Shown in pieces: positions 1 to 8,119 of a DNA stretch of 35,333 nucleotides. How positions within the stretch are numbered: position 1 is the stretch's first letter; each line of letters starts with the position of its first letter. Made by a program: the position numbers and the translations under genes. The stretch is taken from NCBI GenBank assembly GCA_913041065.1, contig CAJWII010000005.1:1-35333 (forward strand), written 5' to 3'. This DNA is from an uncultured Flavobacteriales bacterium. GTDB lineage: Bacteria; Bacteroidota; Bacteroidia; Flavobacteriales_D; Sanyastnellaceae. The notes beneath the pieces were generated by a model. The model did no database searches and was not told where the DNA came from. It saw only the letters and a program-made list of their open reading frames with translations.

Positions 1-1616
1 TCGATTGTCAACGTCAACGTTTCCACCCCTGCGAGGAGGTCTTCCACAAACCAAACCACATCTCCGCCCCGGACCAGCGGCGTGCCGCTGTGGTAAGGAA
101 TGACCTTGGGCGCCAAGGTGTCACGCACCATGCGCCAAGCGCCACCGCCGGGCAGCGCCATGCGCCATGTGCCTTCTTGGACTTGGGCAGGAACGGCGTG
201 TTTGATTTGGCCTTCCACCTCATGCACCGACACCCACTGGGTGGTGGGCCATGCGTCCTGCGGCAAAGCCGCCCCACTGATCCCCCAGACCACCTCAGGA
301 CTCGGCATCTTCCAAGCCACATCCACCTTGCCACGCCACGCCTCAAATTCCGGCCACACAAAGGCAGACAGCCCAGTGGAATCGACGCGCCATCCCACTT
401 CAGTGGGCTCAAAGAAGGTTTTGTCGTCCCACGACAAGGTGGCTTGGGACGCAGACAGGGTGAGCGATACGCTGGGCGACATGACTTGAGGCGAGGCGCC
501 CTCGAATTCCATCCCTGTCCATGGCAACGCAGACGCTCCACCCCTCAGCACCAAGGTTCGGGCTGTTTGGTTTCCTGCCACGTCCCACACGGTGCAATCC
601 AGCGTGGCCACTTCCCCGCTGTCCAGGGCCACAGCGCCTTCCGACGCACCTGCATAAATGCCGAGGCGATTGCCTGGAAGGCGGTGAAGGCGGTGCACCT
701 GATCTCGTTCCTGCGCCCACACCGGATAAAGCGTGTGCGCGTTCATGTCCTTGTTCACGGAAAAATTCAGTTCGTCCAGCCCAAAGCGATGCGTCCACTG
801 CACGTCGCCCTGGCCATCTGTCAACACCGCATGCAGGGTATGGATGCCGCAGATGTTGGACGCGCCGTCCAAACGGTCGTACGCCTCAATGGAGACGCGG
901 ACCTCGTCCTCCACAACCACGGTGTCCTGGCCATTTGCAGGCATGGACACCAGGCCGCGCTCGGATTCGAGCCACCATGTCGGCGCCGAAGGTGGCCATG
1001 AATCGGATTTGGCCACCCAGCCCTGCAGGGGATTCAACGGATGCTGGGACGGCGTGTCCCGAACCTCAAAATGCAAGTGGGGCCCGCCGCTTCCGCCAGA
1101 ATTGCCGCTCCACCCCAAGGTGTCTCCGCACTGAAAAGTCAACCCTGCCGAGGCTGGGGGCATCGCGTCCAACCCCAAAGACCTCCCCTTGTACATGCGC
1201 GCCACCGCCCATGCCTGCACTTCAGGGGCGAACCCCTGAAGGTGGGCGTAGACCGTGGTGATGCCGTCTGGACCCTCGAGGTACAGCGCGTTGCCGTAGC
1301 CCCAAGGGGACATCTTGACGCGGGCCAGCACCCCGTCGGTCGAGGCGAGCACAGGCAAGCCCTCCCTCCCTTGGGTTTTCATGTCAAGGCCCGTGTGGAA
1401 ATGGTTGCCACGGAGCTCTCCAAAGTTGCCGCTCAAGACCAACGGCACAGTCAAGGGATCCGTCCATTCATGGGTCGTTTTGAATTGCTTCGCACGCTGA
1501 CTTTGGGCAACTTGCCCCAAAGAAGAACTCGAAGAAAAAACACCCAACACACACAACATGTGGCAGATAGAAAAACAAGCCTCAAACCTGCCGATTTGTG
1601 TTTCAAACGTCCGCAT
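1..1616 (-). CDS. M23/LytM family metallopeptidase, secreted (partial, 3' end off window)
   Basis: I translated the minus strand by hand; the frame is open from ATG at 1616 to base 1, about 538 residues, and the ORF track misses it because its stop lies outside. Both zinc-ligand motifs of LytM/M23 peptidoglycan endopeptidases are visible: 'GNHFHTGLDMK' (HxxxD) near residue 70 and 'GGPHLHFEV' (HxH) near residue 180. A hydrophobic N-terminus ending '...LGVFSSSSLGQ' suggests export to the periplasm, where it would cleave peptide cross-bridges. The roughly 350 visible residues after the peptidase core look like beta-sandwich material and are not recognised. An in-frame ATG at 1559 is an alternative start with a shorter signal. 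It is divergent from a coiled-coil/zapA pair, which fits a cell-wall or division role. The family call is firm; substrate and length are not. Confidence 0.9.
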   Translation of the reverse strand, partial: MRTFETQIGRFEACFSICHMLCVLGVFSSSSSLGQVAQSQRAKQFKTTHEWTDPLTVPLVLSGNFGELRGNHFHTGLDMKTQGREGLPVLASTDGVLARVKMSPWGYGNALYLEGPDGITTVYAHLQGFAPEVQAWAVARMYKGRSLGLDAMPPASAGLTFQCGDTLGWSGNSGGSGGPHLHFEVRDTPSQHPLNPLQGWVAKSDSWPPSAPTWWLESERGLVSMPANGQDTVVVEDEVRVSIEAYDRLDGASNICGIHTLHAVLTDGQGDVQWTHRFGLDELNFSVNKDMNAHTLYPVWAQERDQVHRLHRLPGNRLGIYAGASEGAVALDSGEVATLDCTVWDVAGNQTARTLVLRGGASALPWTGMEFEGASPQVMSPSVSLTLSASQATLSWDDKTFFEPTEVGWRVDSTGLSAFVWPEFEAWRGKVDVAWKMPSPEVVWGISGAALPQDAWPTTQWVSVHEVEGQIKHAVPAQVQEGTWRMALPGGGAWRMVRDTLAPKVIPYHSGTPLVRGGDVVWFVEDLLAGVETLTLTI

Positions 1617-1620
1617 GTTG

Positions 1621-1648
1621 CAAAACTACGTGGAGCAATCCCACCAAA
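1621..1648 (-). promoter_or_regulatory. Candidate Bacteroidota promoter for the M23 gene
   Basis: On the minus strand TAGTTTTG (1628-1621) matches the Bacteroidota -7 consensus TAnnTTTG exactly. A TTTG at 1648-1645 could be the -33 element, although the 16-nt spacer is shorter than the usual 19-21. The -7 box ends four bases before the ATG at 1616, so the transcript would be leaderless or start at the internal ATG 1559. Confidence 0.45.
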
Positions 1649-1664
1649 GTCCCGGGCGCTCCCT

Positions 1665-1672
1665 TACTTTTG
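1665..1672 (+). promoter_or_regulatory. Candidate -7 element for the coiled-coil/zapA/rny operon
   Basis: TACTTTTG is an exact TAnnTTTG match 15 bases before the ATG at 1688. No convincing -33 TTTG is seen at the expected distance. With the opposite-strand -7 box at 1621-1628, it makes the 71-base gap a plausible divergent promoter region. Confidence 0.45.
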
Positions 1673-1687
1673 TTAGGACTCACAACC

Positions 1688-1948
1688 ATGTCCTTTTCCC
1701 CAACTCAACTGACGACTTTGCTCCACGCCGTGGAACGCTTGCTCGAGGCCCACGCAGGCCTGAGGGGCGAACTGCACGAGGCGAATGCGAGGCTGGAGGA
1801 AGCCCAAACGAAGTTGCGTGAAGTGGAGATGGTCCGTGAGGCCAACCAAACTCAACCCCAACCCACCCCTGAACCGGCGATGAGCGCTGCAGAATTGGAC
1901 GCGTTGGTGGAAGAAATCGACGAATGCATCGCGCTGCTGAAAGCGTGA
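1688..1948 (+). CDS. Small coiled-coil protein upstream of zapA (ZapB-like in size and context)
   Basis: This 86-residue acidic protein has no signal peptide. Residues 5-55 form a leucine-heptad helix ('LLHAVERLLEAHAGLRGELHEANARLEEAQTKLREVE'), followed by a Q/P-rich linker and a second short helix ('ELDALVEEIDECIALLKA'). I chose ATG 1688, after the -7 box, rather than upstream codons in the ORF track, whose translation there is not protein-like. Its stop lies 8 nt before zapA. A short cytoplasmic coiled coil next to ZapA resembles the ZapA/ZapB pairing of proteobacteria, but I see no sequence homology to ZapB, so the role as a Z-ring accessory is inference from size, structure and context. 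Confidence 0.75.
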   Translation: MSFSPTQLTTLLHAVERLLEAHAGLRGELHEANARLEEAQTKLREVEMVREANQTQPQPTPEPAMSAAELDALVEEIDECIALLKA

Positions 1949-1956
1949 AGAACACC

Positions 1957-2250
1957 ATGGAAACGCTCGAAGTCACACTCGGAGGGAGAACTTACCCCTT
2001 GACACTTTCCCCTGATGAAGTTCAAACCGTGCGTGAAGCCGCAGCGGCCGTAGAACAGCAAATCAGCGACCTCAAGCGCCAATACGCGATCACCGACAGG
2101 ATCGACCTCATGGCCATGGTCGCCTTGCAAATTGCCGTTCAATCCAAGAGCCAAAAGCCCCCAGAAGCGTCAAGCGACGGTGGGCCGGAATGGCCTCAAG
2201 GCGACATCGATTCCCTTCTGCAACGCATCCACAGCGCGCTCGACCGTTGA
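1957..2250 (+). CDS. zapA: Cell division protein ZapA
   Basis: This 97-residue protein has the ZapA layout: an N-terminal beta-rich segment ('[40 protein letters not shown]') followed by a long helix ('[18 protein letters not shown]') that in the family makes the tetramerising coiled coil. ZapA binds and bundles FtsZ filaments at midcell. The ATG at 1957 starts exactly at the conserved beta strand; the upstream start in the ORF track (1924) would add 11 unsupported residues overlapping the previous gene. The zapA-rny order is common in Bacteroidota as far as I know. It is co-transcribed with the coiled-coil gene (8-nt gap) and rny (25-nt gap). Family assignment is good though the protein is short. 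Confidence 0.85.
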   Translation: METLEVTLGGRTYPLTLSPDEVQTVREAAAAVEQQISDLKRQYAITDRIDLMAMVALQIAVQSKSQKPPEASSDGGPEWPQGDIDSLLQRIHSALDR

Positions 2251-2275
2251 CGACGGAATTGAACCCCACGACGAC

Positions 2276-3808
2276 ATGTCACCCATCATTGCAGCAGCAG
2301 CTGGATTGCTTCTCGGAAGCGGCGCAGGCTATTTTTTGTTCTTGCGCGTGCTCACCGGAAAAGCAGACAGCATTGTCCGCGAAGCCGAACTGAAAGGCGA
2401 ATCCATCAAGGAAAAGAAAATCCTCCAGGCCAAGGAGAAATTCATCCAACTCAAAGAGAAGCAGGCCGACCAGCGTAAAGACCTGGATCGCAAACTCAAC
2501 GAGCGTCAGGAGCGCATCAAAAAGACAGAGAGCAACCTCCAGCGCTCCATCGACCAAAACAAAAACGCAGAGCTCCAGCTCAAGAAGGACCAAGAAAAGC
2601 TCACCCAGCGTTTGGGAGCCTTGGAGAAAAAGCAAAAGGACCTCGACACCGACCACTCCAAAGCCATTGAAGCCTTGGAAAAGCTCAGCGGCATGACCGC
2701 CGAAGAGGCCAAGTCCAACATGGTCGATCAGATGAAGTCTGAAGCCCGTGCCATGGCAGCCTCTCAGGCGCAAGACATCATCGACGAGGCCAAGGAGAAG
2801 GCCAATGCGGAAGCCAAGAAGATTGTCATCCAAACCATCCAGCGCGTCGCGACAGAGCACAGCGTGGAGAACAGCGTATCGGTCTTCCAGATCAAGAACG
2901 ACGACGTCAAGGGCCGCATCATCGGACGAGAAGGACGCAACATCCGTGCGCTGGAAGCGGCGACCGGTGTGGAGTTCATCGTGGACGACACGCCCGAGGC
3001 CATCATCTTGAGCTGCTTCGACCCTGTGCGCCGTGAGATCGCCCGCCTCAGCTTGCACCAACTTGTCACAGACGGCCGCATCCACCCTGCCCGCATCGAG
3101 GAGGTGGTGTTCAAGGTCACCAAGAAGATTGAAGAAGAAATCGCCGAGACTGGAAAGCGGACGGTGATCGACTTGGGCATCCACAACATGAAGGGCGAGC
3201 TCGTCCGGATGGTGGGCCGCATGAAGTACCGCTCCTCTTACGGCCAAAACTTGCTTCAGCACAGCCGCGAAGTCGCCAACCTCTGCGCCACCATGGCTGC
3301 GGAATTGGGCCTCGACGCAAAGGCGGCGAAGCGCGCGGGCTTGCTCCACGACATCGGAAAAGTCAGCGACGAGGAAAGCGAGTTGCCGCACGCACTCCTG
3401 GGCATGAAGCTGGCCGAAAAAGCCGGCGAGCGGGCCGATGTGCTCAACGCCATAGGGGCGCACCACGATGAGATTGAAATGACCTCCCTCCTGTCGCCCG
3501 TCATCCAGGTTTGCGACGCCATCAGCGGCGCGCGTCCAGGTGCCCGACGTGAAATGGTGGAAGCGTACATCCAGCGGCTGCGTGACTTGGAGAATTTGGC
3601 CTTGGAATACCCAGGGGTCACCAAGTCCTTCGCGATCCAAGCGGGCCGCGAATTGCGCGTCATGGTCGAGAGCGACCAAGTGAGCGACGACCAGGCCGAC
3701 CAGTTGTCATTTGACATCAGCCAGCGCATCATGAACGAAATGACCTACCCCGGTCAGGTCAAAATCACCGTGATCCGCGAACGTCGCGCCGTCAGCATCG
3801 CCCGCTGA
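2276..3808 (+). CDS. rny: Ribonuclease Y
   Basis: 510 residues, close to the usual length of about 520. An N-terminal membrane anchor (residues 2-22, '[25 protein letters not shown]') is followed by a highly charged coiled coil to about residue 170. Next come a KH RNA-binding domain with '[12 protein letters not shown]' near residue 212 and an HD phosphohydrolase domain with 'LLHDIGK' near residue 356. RNase Y is the membrane-bound endoribonuclease that initiates mRNA decay in many bacteria. ATG 2276 is preferred because it begins the anchor; the 48 extra residues in the ORF track overlap zapA. The stop TGA shares its last base with the ATG of the flippase gene (TGATG), indicating translational coupling. 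Confidence 0.96.
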   Translation: MSPIIAAAAGLLLGSGAGYFLFLRVLTGKADSIVREAELKGESIKEKKILQAKEKFIQLKEKQADQRKDLDRKLNERQERIKKTESNLQRSIDQNKNAELQLKKDQEKLTQRLGALEKKQKDLDTDHSKAIEALEKLSGMTAEEAKSNMVDQMKSEARAMAASQAQDIIDEAKEKANAEAKKIVIQTIQRVATEHSVENSVSVFQIKNDDVKGRIIGREGRNIRALEAATGVEFIVDDTPEAIILSCFDPVRREIARLSLHQLVTDGRIHPARIEEVVFKVTKKIEEEIAETGKRTVIDLGIHNMKGELVRMVGRMKYRSSYGQNLLQHSREVANLCATMAAELGLDAKAAKRAGLLHDIGKVSDEESELPHALLGMKLAEKAGERADVLNAIGAHHDEIEMTSLLSPVIQVCDAISGARPGARREMVEAYIQRLRDLENLALEYPGVTKSFAIQAGRELRVMVESDQVSDDQADQLSFDISQRIMNEMTYPGQVKITVIRERRAVSIAR

Positions 3809-5289
3809 TGAACCCAGAGGGCCGCACGCCCTCGTGGGGGGCTTCGCTGAGCTGGCAAAGCTTCAACGTCCTGCTGCAGGTGGTCCTGCAGCTCGTCTAC
3901 ATCCGCATCCTTGCGGGCTTGCTTGCACCTGAGGACTTTGGGGTGATGGCCCTGGCGCTGATCGTGGTGGGCGTCGTCGAAATCTTCGCCCAGGTGGGCA
4001 TCGGCCCGTCGCTCGTGCAATTTCCCCAACTCACGGCCCGACACATGGCCTCTGCGTGGTGGTTCAGCGTGATTCTTGGGCTGCTGTTCTTCGCGGCCAT
4101 GTACCTCGCGGCGCCTGAGTTCGCCCACCACTACGACACCCCGGTGTTGCAGCCCGTCCTGCGCTGGATTTCCCTGAGTTTTGTCATTTCAGGGATCAGC
4201 GTGGTGTCCCGGAGCCTGCTGGTCCGCGACATGAATTTCAAGGCCCTGACCCAATGTGCCCTGACAGGCATGGTTCTGGGCAATTTGGTGGTGGGCCTGG
4301 GGTTGGCCTTCGCCGGCGCGGGCATTTGGGCCTACGTGGCGGCCCTGCTGGTCCAAAACTTGGTGCTCAGCGCCGGATACATATGGCTTGCCCGCATCCC
4401 TGTCTCCCAGGGATGTCAACGCTCAGAACTGACCTCTTTGCTTGGCTACGGTACGCGAAGCACCGCGTTCAACCTGCTCACCTACACCGCCTCCAAGGTG
4501 GACCTGTGGTGGGTGGGCGAATCCCTAGGCACAAGGGCCACGGGCATGTACGACCGTGCTGTTCACCTGATGGGGCAGCCCATCACCGTGCTTGGCAAGC
4601 TCGGCGACAGCGTGCTTTTCAGCGGCCTGTCCAGCCTGCAAGACAACTTGCCAGAAATGCAGCGTGTGGTGCTTCGAGGCATGCACCTGATTGCGCTGGC
4701 GACCTTGCCCCTCACCGTGGCGCTGGTGTGGCAAGCCGAGGGCGTCACATGGTTGTTCCTGGGTCCTCGATTCGAAGAATCGGCGGCCATTGTCCAGGTG
4801 TTGTTCGCCGCGGTGGCATTCCGCGCGTTGACCAAGCTGGGCGACGCCAACATGCGGGCACTTGACGGACTCGCGGCAGGCATCGCCATCAAAGTGGTGT
4901 TCCTGGCCGCCATCGCTGCCGGTGTGTGGTGGAACTTGGATCAAGGACATGGCACCGTGGGCGCTGCGAAGGCCGTGGTCCTGGCGTCCGTGCTCCAGTG
5001 GTTGCTCACCGTAAGTTGGATGTCGGTTCGGCTGAAATTGCGGTTGTTTCCCTTGCTCCACGCCTTGCGGGGAGGCCTCATTCTGTCGGTCGTGGTGGTT
5101 GCCCCCATGGCGCTGCTTTCATGGACATGGTGGGCCGAATCTGCCCTGTCTGCCGGGGTGGGCTTGGCCGTGCTTGCATGGTTCCCCAACCTCAGTTTGC
5201 CTCAAGCTTTGGACCAACAAGGGGACCTTCGTCGGGCCGTCGCTGGAAAGCTGCCCACGGCCGGACTTCGCCGCCATTGGATGCATTGA
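3808..5289 (+). CDS. Polysaccharide flippase / lipopolysaccharide biosynthesis protein (Wzx type, MOP superfamily)
   Basis: 493 residues with about 12 predicted membrane helices. The N-terminus ('SWQSFNVLLQVVLQLVYIRILAGLLAPEDFGVMALALIVVGV') is typical of WzxC/RfbX-type oligosaccharide flippases, which move undecaprenyl-linked glycans across the inner membrane. Residues 'YDRAVHLMGQPITVLGKLGDSVLFSGLSSLQ' around 245-280 match the second-half pattern of this group. It begins on the last base of rny. No glycosyltransferases are nearby, so the exported glycan (O-antigen, capsule or exopolysaccharide) cannot be told. The C-terminal 25 residues are polar and cytosolic. Confidence 0.88.
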   Translation: MNPEGRTPSWGASLSWQSFNVLLQVVLQLVYIRILAGLLAPEDFGVMALALIVVGVVEIFAQVGIGPSLVQFPQLTARHMASAWWFSVILGLLFFAAMYLAAPEFAHHYDTPVLQPVLRWISLSFVISGISVVSRSLLVRDMNFKALTQCALTGMVLGNLVVGLGLAFAGAGIWAYVAALLVQNLVLSAGYIWLARIPVSQGCQRSELTSLLGYGTRSTAFNLLTYTASKVDLWWVGESLGTRATGMYDRAVHLMGQPITVLGKLGDSVLFSGLSSLQDNLPEMQRVVLRGMHLIALATLPLTVALVWQAEGVTWLFLGPRFEESAAIVQVLFAAVAFRALTKLGDANMRALDGLAAGIAIKVVFLAAIAAGVWWNLDQGHGTVGAAKAVVLASVLQWLLTVSWMSVRLKLRLFPLLHALRGGLILSVVVVAPMALLSWTWWAESALSAGVGLAVLAWFPNLSLPQALDQQGDLRRAVAGKLPTAGLRRHWMH

Positions 5290-5320
5290 ACAAAAATGCA
5301 ATCCCGTGCGTTGCTCCCCC

Positions 5321-5911
5321 ATGAACATGACCACCTCCTTTGCGTCTGGCGCGTTGGTCCTCGGCGCCGCAGGACTTTTGGCTTGGAAGACCTTCAACAC
5401 CAACACTTGGCACAACCCCAACCCAGGCATGGCATCTTTTCACAACCTCAGCGCCACCACCTTGGAAGGCGACGACTTTGACTTCAACCAACTCAAGGGC
5501 AAGCGTGTGCTCATCGTCAACACGGCGTCTCGTTGTGGGTACACCCCTCAGTACAAGCCGCTGGAGCAATTGCACGACATGTACGAGGACCAAGGCTTGG
5601 TCATCCTCGGTTTCCCTTGCAATCAATTTGGCATGCAGGAACCAGGCAGCTCCTCCGACATTCGGGAGTTCTGCTCCCGGAACTATGGCGTGAGCTTCCA
5701 GATGATGTCCAAGGTGAAGGTGAAAGGAGACGACCAACACCCCGTGTACGCATGGCTGACCCAGAAAGCCCTCAACGGTGCAGGCGACCACAAAGTCCGT
5801 TGGAACTTCCACAAATTCCTGGTCGACGGCAAAGGCCAATTGGTGGCCGCACTGGGCAGTGGGGCAGATCCACTTGGCGACGAAATCACGGCATTTGCCG
5901 CGGGTGAATGA
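5321..5911 (+). CDS. Glutathione peroxidase family thiol peroxidase with N-terminal membrane anchor
   Basis: 196 residues. The three family motifs are present: 'NTASRCGYTPQY' with the peroxidatic Cys at residue 72 (Cys, not Sec), 'LGFPCNQFGMQEPG' supplying the catalytic Gln and a possible resolving Cys, and 'VRWNFHKFLVD' supplying Trp and Asn. It reduces hydroperoxides; bacterial Cys-type members usually use thioredoxin. A hydrophobic segment at residues 7-22 ('FASGALVLGAAGLLAW') precedes the catalytic domain, so the enzyme is probably tethered to the inner membrane with the domain in the periplasm, or exported. ATG 5321 was chosen because it starts this anchor; the ORF-track start lies inside the flippase gene. 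It follows the flippase by 31 nt and ends at a strong terminator. Confidence 0.92.
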   Translation: MNMTTSFASGALVLGAAGLLAWKTFNTNTWHNPNPGMASFHNLSATTLEGDDFDFNQLKGKRVLIVNTASRCGYTPQYKPLEQLHDMYEDQGLVILGFPCNQFGMQEPGSSSDIREFCSRNYGVSFQMMSKVKVKGDDQHPVYAWLTQKALNGAGDHKVRWNFHKFLVDGKGQLVAALGSGADPLGDEITAFAAGE

Positions 5912-5945
5912 CCTTGCTCCCTGACGCTTACAACGCTTCCGCAAC

Positions 5946-5973
5946 AAAGGCACGCCCGCGCGTGCCTTTTTTT
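5946..5973 (+). terminator. Rho-independent terminator after the glutathione peroxidase gene
   Basis: A perfect 10-bp stem, AAAGGCACGC / GCGTGCCTTT, with a CCGC loop (5946-5969) runs into a T tract (5967-5973). It lies 35 nt after the stop and closes the rny-flippase-peroxidase transcript before serC. Confidence 0.9.
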
Positions 5974-6083
5974 ATGGCTCCGTTCTCCACAAACGCCCCC
6001 CATTCTTGGGAAAACTCGGGGCACCCAGACGTGCGCCCAGTTCCCACCCTTTCTGACCTTTGATTCAACCTTAAACCGTCCCC

Positions 6084-7157
6084 ATGTCGCACGTGCACAA
6101 TTTTTCCGCAGGCCCCTGCATCCTGCCTCAAGAAGTGTTGGAACAAGCCTCCCAAGCGGTGAAGTCTTGGGACGACCACGGCTTGTCTTTGGTCGAAATG
6201 TCCCACCGCAGCAAGGCCTTTGTCGCCGCCATGGAAGAATGCCGGGCGTTGACCAAGGAGCTGCTCGGGCTGCCCAACCGCTTTGACGTCTTGTACCTCC
6301 AAGGTGGAGCCAGCTTGGCGTTCTTGACGTCCGCCATGAACTTCTTGCCCGAAGGCGGCCAAGCGGCCTACGCCGACACCGGCACATGGTCCGCCAAATC
6401 CATCAAAGAAGCCAAGCATGTAGGCCGAGTGAACGTCATCACGTCGTCCAAAGAGGACAACTACAACCACATCCCCGACGTGGGGAACGTCGATGCGGAC
6501 AACGCGTACCTCCACATCACCACCAACAACACCATCTTCGGCACGCAATACGCCCAGATGCCCAAGTCCAACGTGCCGCTGGTGGCCGACATGAGCTCCG
6601 ACATCCTGAGCCGCACGTTCGATCCTGAGCCGTTTGCGTTGATCTACGGAGGTGTCCAAAAAAACATGGGTCCTGCCGGTGCAGTGATGTACGCGGTGGA
6701 CCGCGAGCGTCTCGGCCAAGCCGGACGAAGCATCCCCTCCTACCTGGACTTCGACGTGCAGCTGGGCAAAGACAGCATGTTCAACACGCCCCCGGTGTTC
6801 TCGGTGTACACCACCCTCCTCACCCTGCGTTGGCTTAAGGCCCAAGGCGGGGTGGCGGCCATCCAAGCCCGAAACGAAGCCAAGTCTGCGTTGCTCTACG
6901 GTGAAATCGACCGCAACCCGCTGTTTGAGGGCCACGCCAAGGAGGGCAGCCGCTCCCACATGAACGCCACGTTTCGCCTGCTGGACGACAGCCACGCCGC
7001 CGCGTTTGACAGCGCGTGGAATCAAGCCCACATCAACGGCCTGAAAGGCCACCGCAGCGTCGGCGGATACCGCGCCTCCATGTACAACGCCCTTCCCCTG
7101 GAAAGCGTCCAGGTGTTGGTCGACGTCATGGCTGAATTTGAACGCAACCACGGATAA
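6084..7157 (+). CDS. serC: Phosphoserine aminotransferase
   Basis: 357 residues, the normal length for SerC, a class V fold-type I PLP aminotransferase. It converts 3-phosphohydroxypyruvate and glutamate to O-phospho-L-serine and 2-oxoglutarate, the second step of serine synthesis. Seen: the N-terminal 'HNFSAGPCILPQEVLEQA' signature, 'LYLQGGASLAFLTSAMNFL', and the PLP lysine motif 'GGVQKNMGPAGAV' near residue 193. The ATG at 6084 begins exactly at the conserved start 'MSHVHNFSAGP'. It is the first gene of a serine operon, with serA starting 11 nt downstream. The preceding 110 bases hold no clear promoter; GACCTTTG at 6055 is a one-mismatch -7 box. Confidence 0.96.
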   Translation: MSHVHNFSAGPCILPQEVLEQASQAVKSWDDHGLSLVEMSHRSKAFVAAMEECRALTKELLGLPNRFDVLYLQGGASLAFLTSAMNFLPEGGQAAYADTGTWSAKSIKEAKHVGRVNVITSSKEDNYNHIPDVGNVDADNAYLHITTNNTIFGTQYAQMPKSNVPLVADMSSDILSRTFDPEPFALIYGGVQKNMGPAGAVMYAVDRERLGQAGRSIPSYLDFDVQLGKDSMFNTPPVFSVYTTLLTLRWLKAQGGVAAIQARNEAKSALLYGEIDRNPLFEGHAKEGSRSHMNATFRLLDDSHAAAFDSAWNQAHINGLKGHRSVGGYRASMYNALPLESVQVLVDVMAEFERNHG

Positions 7158-7168
7158 CTTTTGACCCC

Positions 7169-8119
7169 ATGAACATCCTTGCCAACGACGGAATCAGCCC
7201 CTCAGGTGCCGCAGCCTTGACCGCGGCCGGGCACACGTTGCACACCGACTTTGTTGACGCCGATCGACTCGAAGCCTTCATTCACGAGCACGCCATCGAC
7301 GGGGTGCTGGTGCGCTCGGCGACCAAGATTCGCCAACCCCTCATCGACGCCTGCCCTACCTTGAAGTTCATTGGCCGTGGCGGGGTCGGCATGGACAACA
7401 TCGACGTGGAATACGCACGTGGGAAAGGTCTGACCGTGTTCAACACCCCGGCGGCCAGCTCGCAGAGCGTGGCGGAGCTGGTGATGGGACACTTGTTCTC
7501 CTGCGCCCGCTTCTTGGCAGACAGCAACCGCCAAATGCCTGGACGCGGCGCGGAAGAATTCAAGACACTCAAGAAAGCCTACGGCAAAGGCACGGAGCTG
7601 CGGGGCAAGACCCTCGGCATCGTGGGCTTTGGCCGCATTGGCCGGTCGCTGGCCAGCTACGCCCTGGGCTGTGGCATGAAGGTCATTGCCCACGACCCAT
7701 TTGTGGACCACGGCAAGGTGGAATTGACCGTCGGTGGCCAAACCTTGACGGTCGATTGCCCGCTTCACAGCCTCGAAGATGTGCTGGCGAACGCCGACAT
7801 GGTGAGCATTCATGTGCCCGCCCAGGCCGACGGCAGCGCCGTAATTGGCGAGGCGCAACTGAAGGCCATGAAGCCGCATGCCATCCTGGTGAATGCGGCG
7901 CGCGGCGGGTCCGTCGACGAAGACGCCTTGATGGCGGCCTTGGACGCGGGCGACATTGCTGGAGCCGGCTTGGACGTGTTTGTGGGGGAACCCGCGCCGC
8001 GTGCCGACCTCTTGGCCCACTCCAAGGTGGCCTTGACCCCGCACATTGGCGCAGCCACAGGGGAAGCTCAAGACCGCATCGGCCTTGAATTGGCGGCCCA
8101 AATCGACGCGCTTGCATGA
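7169..8119 (+). CDS. serA: D-3-phosphoglycerate dehydrogenase (short form, no ACT domain)
   Basis: 316 residues, with a D-isomer-specific 2-hydroxyacid dehydrogenase fold and nothing after the catalytic domain, so it lacks the C-terminal ACT/serine-feedback domain of long SerA. The NAD-binding 'GIVGFGRIGRSLASYA' lies near residue 152. The catalytic trio is visible: Arg in 'NAARGGSVDEDAL' (about 243), Glu in 'LDVFVGEPAP' (about 272) and His in 'TPHIGAATGEAQ' (about 292). It oxidises 3-phosphoglycerate to 3-phosphohydroxypyruvate, feeding the SerC encoded 11 nt upstream. The lack of an ACT domain suggests no allosteric inhibition by serine through that route. The stop overlaps the next start (ATGA). 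Confidence 0.94.
   Translation: MNILANDGISPSGAAALTAAGHTLHTDFVDADRLEAFIHEHAIDGVLVRSATKIRQPLIDACPTLKFIGRGGVGMDNIDVEYARGKGLTVFNTPAASSQSVAELVMGHLFSCARFLADSNRQMPGRGAEEFKTLKKAYGKGTELRGKTLGIVGFGRIGRSLASYALGCGMKVIAHDPFVDHGKVELTVGGQTLTVDCPLHSLEDVLANADMVSIHVPAQADGSAVIGEAQLKAMKPHAILVNAARGGSVDEDALMAALDAGDIAGAGLDVFVGEPAPRADLLAHSKVALTPHIGAATGEAQDRIGLELAAQIDALA

Noticed and set aside
90-1001. 303-aa plus-strand ORF at the left edge
   Set aside because: It is the shadow of the M23 peptidase on the minus strand, which carries both zinc motifs; the plus-strand translation is low complexity with no recognisable fold.
2279-3679. 466-aa minus-strand ORF antisense to RNase Y
   Set aside because: RNase Y is unambiguous with intact KH and HD domains; the antisense frame shows no domain and is the usual mirror of a GC-rich coding frame.
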